This document shows, in pieces, positions 45,406 to 56,855 of a DNA stretch of 64,000 nucleotides. The notes beneath the pieces were generated by a model. The model was not told where the DNA came from, ran no database searches, and saw only the letters and a list, made by a program, of their open reading frames with translations. Source of the DNA: Amia ocellicauda (Eukaryota; Chordata; Actinopteri; Amiiformes; Amiidae); contig NC_089858.1 of assembly GCF_036373705.1 (NCBI RefSeq), positions 12,964,001 through 13,028,000 on the forward strand, written 5' to 3'. The translations under genes were made by a program, and so were the position numbers. Position 1 is the stretch's first letter, and each line of letters opens with the position of its first letter.

Positions 45406-46794
45406 TATATTGTTTAAGAAGGTTTTTTTCAAAGCAGAAACTACTATGTTTAAAGATTTTTTTTTTATATTATCCCGAAATAGTTCAAGGGAAAAAAAAG
45501 TCAAATATAAATTAAAGTACAGGGGGAAGAATAGTGTTGACGAGAACATAAACAGGGAAGCCTTGCACCCGCAGAGGAAATGGGAGCTTCCTGAAAACCA
45601 CTTTCTGTCCTTGAAGACGTCCTGTGTGACTCAAAGCATGTTTTCAAGAACACAGAGCGCAGGCCAAAGACGAACCAGGCTGTAGGGTACCAGCACTCCC
45701 CAGCAGGCTTCTGAGGCAGCTTTGAAACTATGGTCTCATGTTTTCTGGCATCAAGACAGGACTCAAGTGTGGTGAATCGCAGGCGGACAGGCAAGGAGCC
45801 GGCGGTGAGCTGGACTGGTGCAGGAGTGCATGTGCTCCCTGCTCAGGGCTGCTGATATTGAGCAGTGGTGCTGCAGTGTGTACGTTTCATCTGGCTAGAC
45901 CTCACGAGAGAACAGTGCCGGGAATCTGCATAGAAATTCAATATTTTCTAGCGGTTCTCCTGTGTGTTTTGTAGGTTGCATTTCCTTTGCGTTGTACTGC
46001 TCTCCCACCCTTACAACTGATTCATACAGTAGGTTTATGATATAAAACAGTTTATCTGTTAAATAAACGACCTGCTATGCTGTGTGTATATTGTGAACAG
46101 GATCCCTGAGCTGCTGTGTTTAGACACAACAGAGACAGCAGTCCTGTGCCCAACAGATAAGTGTGTCTGAGGACAGAGCGCAGCAGCAGTGTGTTGGGGC
46201 CATGTGCAGTTTGCAATACCAGATCAAAAATCAGTAACACAAGCAAAAGTAGAATAAAAACAATTTCCTCTCTGAAACCTCTTTCCAGGTTTCCACAGGC
46301 TTGATGTCTCAAACTTTCACTCCTCAAGACTCGCACCTCCTTCTGGGAGCTTTACCATCTCCATTGCATTCTTTTCAATAGAAGAACAACAACAGAGAAG
46401 CTACAATTAGGCCTTGCAACCAGAAACTATCTTTGTCCTCGTTCCTCCCCCACAGAGCTTAGAGAGAGGCTCTTATGCACAGCAGCATCCATAGAGGCGC
46501 AGACTCCCCCAGGTGCAACCAGTCACCCATCCCAGCAGCCGCCCCCACCCCCCTGCCTCTACTGCAGCCAGCTGAAAACGGGAAGGACACACCCCAAACA
46601 CACCCAACCAATCACAGTGCCTGCCCCCAACAAGGCAGAATTATTCTTAGGTGGGGGAGTTCTACACTCAATTGACCGCAGGGTTGCAAGTGCAGCCTGT
46701 GTGGCCCCTGCTAGTTAGAAATAAAATATGTTTTTATACAATTTAATGTAACATAATACAGTCTTTCTCCCCTGGGGTGATGTAACCCTATCCC
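45406..46794. other. intergenic region, no gene recognised
   Basis: No exon or further repeat is recognised. The frames are short and without known motifs. Confidence 0.5.
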
Positions 46795-46846
<52 letters not shown>

Positions 46847-47450
46847 TATTTCTTAGCAGATGCCCCTATCCAGGGCGACTTACAAAAGATAAGAGCATTA
46901 TAAAAGTGCAATACAGTATAAAATTACCGATCAAAACATAATACAATTATAAGTTCGAAATTACATAAGTGCATAAGAAATATATACAGTTAATACAAGT
47001 CCTACATCATAGATTTTTGAGCTACTAATTGCAGACAGGTTGTGAAGTCAGAGTTAATAGCTCAGGGGAAGGGGACATTAGGGAAATCAATATAAACAAC
47101 AAGAGTATTAGCAATGTAAAAGAAAGTTGTACGAGATATAACGTGCAATTTTACAGGAGAGCCGAGCCACACGGGAACTAAATTACAGGTACAGTCTGAA
47201 TAGGTGTGTATTGAGTAATTGCAGAAAGGTGGTCAGCTGACTTTCCTGACTTCAGTGGGAAGGTTGTTAAACCACTTAGGGGCCAGAGATTAATCCCTAG
47301 ATACATGTGGCCAGATAATTGTCTTTAAGAGTCAGCCTAGGGTTAGGGTCATTTACGTTATCAGAAGCTACGTGGCGAAGAGACATTTGACAGAAAATAG
47401 CCGATACCTGTGACCTGCTGGTTAAAAGGGAGTTGTGGGGAAATGTGGAA
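46795..47450 (-). mobile_element. repeat copy with L2/SINE-type tail and (ATT)n
   Basis: About 18 ATT units (46795-46853) adjoin ttagcagatgcccctatcca followed by gggcgacttac. This is the reverse complement of the L2-like tail seen in the SINE at 20691, so the element reads on the minus strand with ATT as its 3' tail. Further in, cttcagtgggaaggttgtta and ggggccagagatt near 47260-47290 match a fish repeat consensus I recall without a firm class. The inner boundary is approximate. Confidence 0.55.
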
Positions 47451-49326
47451 ATAAGACATTGTTCCTGTTCCCTGAGATTTCCATCTGGTTCAGCCTGATG
47501 GTAAATTGAGTGTCATTTTTAATAGGAGGGGGGCACAAGGAGAAAAACGCTCACACCAGAGTGACGAAGGCATGGATAGGGAGTTGGATAAGCCCTACCC
47601 CTAAGCAAATAGACATGGAGGCCAGATTAAACACAAATATCTTTCAGAAAGGGCCCGAGGGAACTGTCCTCAGCGTGCCTGGTTATAATCACATCCCCAG
47701 GAAAGGAAAACGACAACAAAGGACTGGCAGATACAGAACAGAAAGAGGCCTTGACCCCAGTGGAGGGGGGACTATACGGGAAGCCTAGGAAAACAAAGAT
47801 GTCTTTTGACTGGAACTTACTCAGTCAATGCTTTTTGCAGTTCAGTGTGGAAGTGTGTATTTACTGTAATATACATAGTGTGTATGCAAGTGTGTAGGTC
47901 TGTGAGTGTCAGTGAATGTGTGTGTGTATGTCTGTCTGTAAGTGTCTGTGTCAGTGTGTGTGTGTGTGCATGTGTGTCTGTCTGTGAGTGCGTCTACGTG
48001 TCAGTGAGTGTGTATGTGTGTGTCTGTGTGTGTTCATACTAAAACGTGTAGTACGTTTCCCCAACATACTGCTATACCACTATCTGTACTGGAAAGTCTG
48101 GGTGCGAGACTGGAGGATACGTGTTGGGGAATGCGTGGTAGCGGCGAGGCGGAGGGTCTCTGTCTGAGTCATCGGCTCTGACGTCTGTAGCCCTGAATTT
48201 GGAAACTCGACCTCACTCATCTCTGCTGTGTGCTCCGTCTGGGGAGACCCTGCTGAGCCCAGCAAAGTGACGGCAGCAGTCACCACAGCTTCACGCTGAG
48301 GGAGTTTACTGTTACTCTGCATGTTTGACTCATTCTTTGATCACCCCCCCCTCTATCTCTCTCTCTCTCATGTTATTCTGATAGGAATTATTTATTTAAT
48401 ATTAAATGTTTCTCATGCGTGCCTTTCCCGTCAAAACTCAAACTTAGAACATTTGGCAATGCTCAGTTATAATCAGTGATGCAGGTAAAGCCAGAGGTTA
48501 TTTAAGTTGTTTAGAGGCCATTATTTTAATCTAGACTAATTTTGCATGTAAATTAAATTAGGGATTTTAATTAAGGTTACGTGTTGGTCTGTGCTAGGGC
48601 AGGGTTAGAGTCCCCTATTTCAGGCACTGTACAGCAATGAAGAATTTAAATATAATTTGCAAGTTACCCTCCCATATTAGTACATTTGACCAAGCTTCAG
48701 TTTTTAATTTAGTGGTTGAGAGGATCTGAGGCCCAGGGGGAACTGCTGTCTACCCCCTCTTTTATCTCCCAGTGCTTTACTGTGGGTGGCCAGTGAGGCT
48801 GAGTTGACACCTGTTGCACAGGTTACCACACCATCGACATGATGCAGTTTTGTGCGATGGCATCCTACGGAGTACTCAGACTGCTGGTCAGCCCCAAACT
48901 GCTTTGTAAGTGAAATCGAGGAGCCATGGCTTACTGGCTCACAGTGGGCGCTTCACTTGCATGTTACTGTCTGGATGTTTAAAGGGATTTGAAAAAACAA
49001 ATCCAAAAAAGAAGACAGAATGCTTTCCCTTTTCAAAGCTTCCCGGCACCTCTGGAGCCCCAGGCTGGGAGAGGGGGGGGAAAGAGCTAGCGCCACGTGC
49101 ACAGCGTGATCCATCGGCAGTGCTGCTCTCTGCTGCCTGACTCACTACCTCACCGCCCAGGAATGTCTTGATGGGCCTCCTCAGCACACTTAACCAAACC
49201 AGCTCTCTCGATTCCAGCTGCAGGGCTGCTGCTGCTGCCTTGTTTACTGTCACAGGTCCCTGTTACCCTCTATTTACGAATAATCTCACACAGACCCACA
49301 CAAACAGACACCTCCACACACTCGCA
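47451..49326. other. intergenic region, no gene recognised
   Basis: No exon is recognised. A GT-rich patch occupies 47880-48035 and a CT patch 48345-48370. The frame at 47806-48042 is simply the GT repeat read as Val/Cys/Ser. Confidence 0.55.
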
Positions 49327-49480
49327 CACACGTGTCAACTCTTGCACGGATTTGATCTGGGCTCTGGCACCCCCGTCTGGTTGGTGCGCAGAACTGCACC
49401 TATCAGACCAGCACTCACTCTTGTGTTCAATGGCCAGGAGACAGAAGGGAATGGTTTATTTGGATTGTTTGTTTTGAATT
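49327..49480 (+). repeat. dispersed repeat, copy 1 of 2 in the window
   Basis: About 150 bases including tttgatctgggctctggca, gcagaactgca and gagacagaaggg match 51663-51830 in the same order and orientation at about 75-80% identity. Both end in a TTTG-rich tail. A short interspersed element is likely; I cannot name it. Confidence 0.7.
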
Positions 49481-51662
49481 AGTATTAGTGTTAACTGTCA
49501 TATGGACCCTGTGCATGGAACTGCAGCCTGCATGCGTGTATTATCAGTTGTGGTCACATATGGTTCTGGCCAGACGTGGGAGCTGCACTTCTCTGACTAA
49601 CTGTCTGTGTCCGACAGCAGCAGAAAGGGTCCAGCATTCACGGCAATCACCTGGTGTGCTTCACCCTGAATCCTGAAAGGCCAAGAGCCTAGGTTATTTT
49701 TTATCATTATTTTGATGTTCAGTATGTCTGTTCAGTCCCGCGGTCCAAGGCACGGATATTTATTGATTGATTTATTTCGGTCAGTGTGCATACAAGTGGA
49801 CAAGTGGACATTGTGCAGGAACCCAGACAGAATGAAAAACAGTTTCTGAGCATCTCGGAAACCACAGAGCTTTCTGTGCTTTGGCCAATAACAGGAGCTG
49901 CATGTCGAGTCATGGAAGTGAGACAGAAAACCCTTCTATGAGTAATAACAGTGGTCTGGATCACTTTCTCTCTTTCTGTCTTTTGACTCCCATATGTGCT
50001 CTGTCATCCAAGTCTCGCAGCCAATAGGAACAAGCCTCCAGACAGACGCACGCAGGTACCCGACCAGAGAGTACACAAGACCCTCACAATTTCCATCTCA
50101 CCGGACAGACGTCAGCATGGTGGGATTCCCGCCCCCCCCGGGCAGCATGAGTGCCTGCCGGTGCTGAGTCAGCTCCTGTCAAGAGGAAAACCTGCCGCTG
50201 AGACCACTGGGGCTCCCAGACTGCCGCGGCACACCCTGCTGCCCAGAGCATCTGCATGCCACATGTGGACCCTGAGAAAGCAGGAACGCCCCCTCCCCGA
50301 CAGCCATTCATTTATTATTTTACACACAGTAAATGTTTTGAATGCAGTATAGTCACGTTCTAGTTTGCTTTTAATTGGGCATGTTTTTTTGTGGGGGAGT
50401 GGTATCCACACCTGTTTAAAATCACACCTAAAGCTTTAAGAATCTATTAACCTGTCCCTCAAATTTTGCAGAGAGGAAAAACAACCATAATCTCAAATAT
50501 CTGAGTGTCTTGGGACCTATTCCCACTGAAGACAGAAGTTGACCTCCTCCACACAGCCTTGTCATAAAGCAGCACAGCTCAAGGGGAATATTTATTTTGT
50601 TATTTTTCTTTTTTTCTCTGAATGCCCTCGTTGACTCTGACCCTTTCGAAGATGACGAATGGCTTCCAAACAGATCTGGCCTCCTGTTTACGAACTGAAG
50701 CACGCGCTCCGCATCGCCCCCGCTGCCCAGGAGACTTCTGTAAACTTCCTCAGTGACTGCTCTCCTACGTCGGCAAAGTAAACGCAGGGTATGGCAACCA
50801 ATCCCTGCCCCTCAGAGTTGGGGAATGTTTGCGTGTGTGTGTATTATAAAACTTGTCCAGGGATCCCCTCAGTAAGAGTTTCCATTCTTCAGTTCTTTCG
50901 GACGTCATGCAAGCTTTTTTGGAGTTTTTCTTACTTCCTTTTTTTATTTAATTTCTCTTCACCCTGGCCCCCATCTGCCTGCCTGTCAATCCATCTGTTT
51001 ATCTGTGTTATAGATTATATCTTTCTGTGTATATCTTTGCCTCTTCCTCTCTCCCTCCCTCTCTTTCTGTTCGCCGATGTGTCTATCTCTCCATCTCCCT
51101 CCCTCCTCATTGCCAGTTTCGTCTTTCGTCCTGAAGTCCCTGGAAGCCAGACATGCCAAAGTTATTTTCTGAAGAAGTGCACATTGTCTCCCGATCCTTT
51201 GACATCTCTAATTTTGTCCATTCCTGTTTCAGAATACTAATGCTTTGGGATGCGTTGGTTTGTTCTCTGCGAATCTCGTGCGAGTTTGTTGTTTCACAGG
51301 GAGGTTCGCAGGAACGGTGTATAATTCACTGTAACGCTTTCAGCTCTACAGGGCTAACATGCATTTTGTGCAGAAGTTACCCATAAATCCATGTGTTTTT
51401 CACGCTATCCTATTGTTATCATACTGATCACATGAGAATCATTAGCAGTTTGAAATTCACAGGAAAGCTAACTGTTGCAACACTGAGATTTTCTGAGAAG
51501 GTTTTATTAAAATGTTTCTATGAATGTTACTTAATTGAACACGTATCCCTTGGAAAAAGAAAACAAAACTACAAAGATATAATGACATCTTGATTAATCA
51601 TTATGCAAGAGTGAGTGATGTCATGAATGGGGTGCGTTGTATGTCATGAATGTGTGAACCTA
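49481..51662. other. intergenic region, no gene recognised
   Basis: No exon is recognised. It contains a Maf/AP-1-type motif (50162-50173) and CT-rich DNA (51030-51110). Confidence 0.5.
50162..50173. promoter_or_regulatory. candidate Maf recognition element (MARE/AP-1)
   Basis: TGCTGAGTCAGC is the palindromic core of the T-MARE bound by Maf and NRF2 heterodimers. It lies in moderately GC-rich, gene-free DNA, so its relevance is unknown. Confidence 0.3.
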
Positions 51663-51830
51663 CTACACGTGACAACTCCAATGCCCGCGGGTTTGATCTG
51701 GGCTCTGGCATCCTCTTCTGGCTGGCAAGCAGAACTGCATCTGCCATGCCAGCACTCAGTCTTGCGTTCAACAGCCAGAGACAGAAGGGGACGGTTTTGT
51801 TTCTTTGTTTGTTTGTTTTGCATTTATTTA
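51663..51830 (+). repeat. dispersed repeat, copy 2 of 2 in the window
   Basis: This is the partner of 49327-49480, sharing tttgatctgggctctggca exactly. It has the longer (TTTG)n tail, as expected for a retroposed element. Confidence 0.7.
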
Positions 51831-54800
51831 ATTTGAACTCTGAGTTAGACATCAAAGTGTGCATTGGACACTGCAGCCACTCTGAGCTCAGGAGGGAGGC
51901 ATCATCTGTAGTTCAATCACAAACTTCAGCATGTGTACAGCTGTTTTAAGAACGTATCCCCAGCTCTCCAGCCCAGACAGTGACAGAGCGAAGAGGAACA
52001 TCTGGCAGAGCTGGGAGAGCCTCGGGGCCTGCTGAGACTCCGTCTGGAGTCTCTCGGAGTCACACCTCTCTGCGAACAGCCGGGAGATCGGCAGGCCTCC
52101 CACTTTGCTCAGAGCCTCCCTGCGCAGCACAGGAAAGAGGGCTTGTGTGTATGAAGAAGAAAAAAGAATACATACACACACACTGACCCTCCATTCCCAT
52201 CCCACAGTTTTTTCTTGTCTTTTTTCCAGCACAAGAGCTAGTAGCTCCCATTTACTCTCTCTTCTTCCTTTTCCCTGATTTCCTGAAAGCTGATAGTCCA
52301 GCACCCAACTGTTTTGGTCAGTTATCGATACACACACACACACACAAACATACACGTACACACAGACACTGTTTCTGTGATTGTTCTGTGTGCCCCCCCC
52401 CCCGCACCTAACCAGCTGCAGGGCTAATGACTTAATTTTCTCAGTAAAAAGGCAGTATTGTCTCTCGCTCAGTCAGAAGCTGTGACCACGATGCATGCTG
52501 ACACATTCTTGGCCGGGATCATTCTGTTTAAATCACTGACACATTTTTTTTTAATTGATTCTGTTGTGCTCTGATTAGTTTCTATTCAATTTGTTTAGAA
52601 GACCAAAAATGATAAGTAAATGCATAAACACATAAGAGATGTCTTTGTCTGGCAGCAAAAACAAGCAAATTAGTCTCCGGATATAATTCATGTAAACGTT
52701 CGATTGCTTCTAGTCTTTCCCTTAGATAGAGTTTTAGGCCCTGAGCTTGTGCCTCTGCCTTTTTCATCAAGGATTTCAAAAGTGTCTCTGTGTCTGTGCG
52801 TGTCTGTAAGAGTTTGTGTCAGTGTGTCTGTGGACACAGGTGCTTGCCTCTGCTCCTCTGTTTGTGACTTTATTTTTCTGCCTGTGTGTTTCAGATATGT
52901 GTCTGTGTGTTTCTGTGCGTTTCTGAGATGTGTCCATGTGTTTCTGTGTGTTTCTGTGTACATATGCCAATGTTTGTGTCTGTGTCTGAGTGTGTGTGTG
53001 TCAGTGAGTGAGAGTGAGAGTGAGACATCATTCACAGTGATTAAGTGATTGACAGACGTGACACCATGTCCTTGTCAGTGAGTCATGGTGTCTCCTGTGA
53101 ACGGTGGCCCGTTGGCATTACAGACACATTTTTTGCTGCTACTGTATAACGCTTTTATTTGGAGTGTGTGTCAGCCCCATTGGAAAAGCATTACAGGGCA
53201 TCACGTCACATCCCATCTCCCAGCACTGCCTGGAAACGCTGCCGGGATACATTATAGTTGTCTTCACTACTGTTGTCAAGGTGAAGTGGAGTGAACACCA
53301 AAACACACGGAGCAAGCAGGGGACAGGAGAGAGAGTGAGCAGCTGTACTTTGACTTACACCTACACCTGACACAGACACCACGGGCAGGCGTGAATATTT
53401 CCCTTCTGATAACAACGAGACGCTGCGGTGCGACTGAAAAGGTCCGCTGGACAGTAGCGAATATAAAAAACAATGTTAACACAAAGTACAATTGTCTTAT
53501 TTTTCTCAAGGTTTGAGAGCTGCATCACATCAGAAATGGACTACCCAGCATTAATCCTATAAGCTGCCACACATTTCTAATGTACTGAATGTATGAGTAG
53601 CGTGCGGTCAACATCGGAGCTCCCTGAGGTATTGATGTGGTATTCACACTTTAATTAATTAATTAATTAATTAATTAGGGAATGTAATGATAACACTGTA
53701 CAATTAATGATCCCCAATTCATAATGAATGCATGTATGAATCCCACAGGAAACACCTGTGAAGGCCTTTGCACTTCCACTGAGTTCTGCTGTTGATCACA
53801 TGTATGAGCCCTGACCCCAAACCCAGTCTTGTCACCTTCTCCCAGACCCCGACCCTCACCTAGTTATACCTGTGATTAACAGCAGACCTCAGATAAAGTG
53901 TGTAAGATATTTGTGTGTGATCCTGGAGGATTCACACATCATCTCATTAGGAACCAGTTGTAAAGTGTGACCCAATTTAATTAAGGAAGGGGCGGCTGAT
54001 ATTGTGCTGGGTGTGTGAAGATGTTCGTGGCTTCCACAGCTGACCAGATCTCCACTCTGAGGAAGCGAGCAATTTCACCCCTTCATTGTAAAAAGCAAAG
54101 GAGAGGAAAGGCAGGAGAACAGGCAGCTGAGTGCTATTATTGTCATCGCTGTTATTCTTAGTATGTGTTTCTTTTCTTTTTTGGAAGATTTCAACACAGT
54201 CTATGTCTTGTGTAATTTCTGACTGGCTCATCATAGTTGTCCTCGAATTCACCCTATGACACCCCCCCATCTCTCTCTCTCTCTCTCTTTATCACACTAG
54301 CCCCCCTACCTCGCTCTCTCTATCTGCGTCTCTGCATCTCCCTCTCTTTCTGTGTGTGTGAGTCAGGCCCCAGTATGAACCCGCTCTCTGATGAGTAATT
54401 CTTGCTCGCTGTGTGGTGTGGTGACCCCCAGGGGAGAGGAGATGGGGGTACAGGCTGCCCTGCGCTCAGTGGCTGTGGTGTGGGAGCGCTCTTATCACCT
54501 CTGACAAACACAGCCAGACTTTTATCTACAGGAAAAAAAATTAACAGAGGAAACATTGGCATGACTTGAATACAACAGGAGCTCATGGAGACAGACTCTA
54601 CACCGAGTTACACTTCATCATTCTGCAATAATTGCCCAACCCTCTCACTCCCTCCCCCACCTCTACTGTTTAGACTGTGTGTATTTATTATAATATTACT
54701 CTCATTTCTTGCATTGTTTTGTCATTTATTTGATATTGTGTGTATGTGTGTGTGTGTTAGCTACTATAATGCACTGTACTCTCACCAAATAGTTGCAAAA

Positions 54801-55293
54801 AGACCCTTATAACCGATTTTAGAAAAACTGCAATACCTAAGAAATGGGATATAATGACAGCTCCATCTAGTGTCTGAAAAGGTGTAGTGTGTGATTGATG
54901 CGAGTGTAACTCATGGGAGGGAACATTTGTAGTATTATGCTGCTATCTGCTGGATGGTTTGGCGTACTGCATGTTAGTCATGTTGCAACACTGAGCATTT
55001 TGGATTTGTTGTTGCTTTTTCATGCTGCCCAGGTGTACAGGAGGGAGGGGGGGGGGGATTTTACAATGAGAACAGATAATTATACTAGTGGCTACTGGCA
55101 TCCATTGGAACATTCTGTTTTATTTATTCCTATCTTCCAGTTTGTGCATGGTTAGTGTGTATGTGGGTGTGTGAGGGATGAGGTAAGCAAATATCCACTC
55201 AGCACAATCACTTGTCACCTTCTGACAAGTTACTGTCATTTGCCTTTGAACTCCTCCAAGACAATCACACACAAGAGCTGTGCTGTGCAGGTT
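51831..55293. other. intergenic region, no gene recognised
   Basis: Contents are CA/GT-rich simple sequence (52330-52370, 52780-53010), a TTAA array (53651-53677) and CT/GT patches near 54270-54360. No exon is recognised. Confidence 0.55.
53651..53677. repeat. (TTAA)n tandem repeat
   Basis: Nearly seven TTAA units in a row. Confidence 0.95.
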
Positions 55294-55299
55294 TTTATT
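55294..55299 (-). terminator. candidate poly(A) signal of the minus-strand RING gene
   Basis: The minus strand reads AATAAAAACCTGCACAGCAC and then a GT-rich element (cttgtgtgtgattgtct) about 30 bases on, the textbook arrangement. It would give the gene at 56249 a 3' UTR of about 950 bases. A nearer AATAAA at about 56105 lacks the GT-rich element. Confidence 0.6.
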
Positions 55300-56248
55300 C
55301 AATTATTAACTTAAAAGCATCCATACAAAAAATGTACAAAATATACAAACAATTACCTCTCTGTATGAAGCACAGCGACAGAGTACTGAGTGTTTGTTTG
55401 AAGCAGTGCTGATTCAGCAGCAGCTCTGACCTGTATCTGTATCAGAGCGCAGTCAGAGGGAGGCAGGTCCACATTATTTCAGTTTTCCTATTTACAGCGA
55501 GCGTCAGGTTTTGGCGGAGGCGTGGCACTGAAGTCCCTGTGTCGCTGCTCCCAGTAGGAGCCACAAGTCTTCAAACAACAAAGTGCTGCCATGTAGAACT
55601 GGGCTTGCAGTGTATGATGGGAGCTGTGGACAAGCTCTGAAACCAGCACATAGCCACAGTAAAACCATGCTAAAAGTGGCACATTACTCTGGTAAATTTA
55701 CCAGAGTATAATTTGCATGCAGGTAGCCTGGCCAGTTCCCAAATCTTGGCACTGCATTGCAGCATCTGTGGAGGAGAAGGAAACAATCCAGCTGGGAGAA
55801 AGGAGCCCAGAGTGGCAGCAGGTTCACACCCTCACTGGCACTTTATAAACTGGGCAAACTGCCTGAACCATCGGAATATAGGACAGGCATGTGACATTAT
55901 AGCTTAAAGTGGAATATTTAAATGTTCATATTTATGTATTTGTTTATTTGTGTGTTGGTTTGTTTGTTTATCTATAAATTTACGTCTTTTACATTCAGAA
56001 GCCTGTACTGGATAGAGACTTGCCTGTTGTGGTTCTGTGAGGGATTCAGTCCACTTTCTATTTGTTTTGATTTGATGAATATATTATTATTATTATATAT
56101 TGTTGTTTATTTTCTGAAAGGATGGGTTAGTGTATTTTGTCTCTTTGCCCAGAACCTTGTCTTTCTCTGTCTCTCTTTCTCTTTCTTTTCTCACCCTTTC
56201 ACTCTCTCCCTCCCTCTCTCTCTCTCTCTCTTTCACCCCCCCCTGCCT
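55300..56248 (-). other. probable 3' UTR of the minus-strand RING gene
   Basis: No coding sequence is recognised between the stop at 56249 and the AATAAA at 55294. It contains a CT-rich tract (56160-56240) directly after the stop codon. Assignment as UTR rests on the poly(A) signal alone. Confidence 0.45.
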
Positions 56249-56824
56249 CTAGTGATTGAGGAAGAAGATGATGATGCAGGTGAACAGCACCAGAGTGAGC
56301 ACCACAGACAGCATGAGGAAGACCCGGCAGCAGGGCCTGCCTGCCAGGCCCAACACCAGCCCGTCCTGGGATTGGCGGCGGGCATGGTCATTGGGCAGCC
56401 CCACGTCCAGTGACTGGCTGATAGAAGAGAGCTGGGGCAGTGCGTGTGCCTCGAGGGGCCTCTTCACCTGCAGCCGGCCCTTGTTGCGGTTGAAGCGGAC
56501 ACTGTAGACGCGCTGCATGGCATCGGGTAGGTAGGACAGGATGGTGGGGTTGTTGTCCAGCTTGGGGAGGCCCAGCACGGGCAGAGAGGTGTGTCCTCGG
56601 CACAGGGGGCACTGGATGGTGTCGGGCTGGGTGGACTTGATGTTCATGCGGGCCAGGCACTCCAGGCAGAAGGTGTGCCGGCACTGCAGCATCTTGGGCG
56701 CCCGGAAGACGTTGTTGAACTGGCTGAAGCAGATGGCGCATTCCAGGTCAGGGGCGTCCTCTTCCCCTTCTTTCCCCCCCACCCCCTCCCACGCCCCCAG
56801 GCACGACGGCTCCAAAGGCTGCAT
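56249..56824 (-). CDS. membrane-anchored RING-finger E3 ubiquitin ligase (RNF183/RNF223/RNF224 type)
   Basis: The 191-residue frame starts six bases after a splice acceptor, so the coding sequence is one exon. A C3HC4 RING occupies residues 29-75: C29 and C32 in LECAICFSQFNN, C48, H50, C53 and C56 in LQCRHTFCLECLARM, and C72 and C75 in IQCPLCRG. The linker LPKLDNNPTILSYLPDAMQR and YSVRFNRNKGRLQVKRP follow, and the protein ends in a hydrophobic helix (residues 167-188, VFLMLSVVLTLVLFTCIIIF) with four residues beyond it. RING first, C-terminal anchor last is the layout of the RNF152/RNF182/RNF183/RNF223 group, which ubiquitinate targets at endomembranes. Human RNF224 lies in the same 9q34.3 region as TOR4A, which makes an RNF224-type identity attractive, but I cannot confirm which member this is. 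All zinc ligands are present. Confidence 0.85.
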   Translation of the reverse strand: MQPLEPSCLGAWEGVGGKEGEEDAPDLECAICFSQFNNVFRAPKMLQCRHTFCLECLARMNIKSTQPDTIQCPLCRGHTSLPVLGLPKLDNNPTILSYLPDAMQRVYSVRFNRNKGRLQVKRPLEAHALPQLSSISQSLDVGLPNDHARRQSQDGLVLGLAGRPCCRVFLMLSVVLTLVLFTCIIIFFLNH

Positions 56825-56830
56825 TGGCTC

Positions 56831-56855
56831 CTGTCAGGAAGTGGGGGGGGGGGGA
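56831..56855 (-). other. splice acceptor upstream of the minus-strand RING gene
   Basis: The minus strand reads a C run, cacttcctgaCAG, then gagccaATG. It implies a non-coding upstream exon, as in TOR4A and the two plus-strand RING genes. Confidence 0.65.

Noticed and set aside
47806-48042. Val/Cys/Ser-rich frame
   Set aside because: It is a GT-rich simple repeat in translation; the same applies to frames at 30594-30884 and 52704-53048.
55922-56413. 163-codon plus-strand frame
   Set aside because: It is antisense to the RING gene at 56249 and continues into its CT-rich 3' flank; composition explains it.
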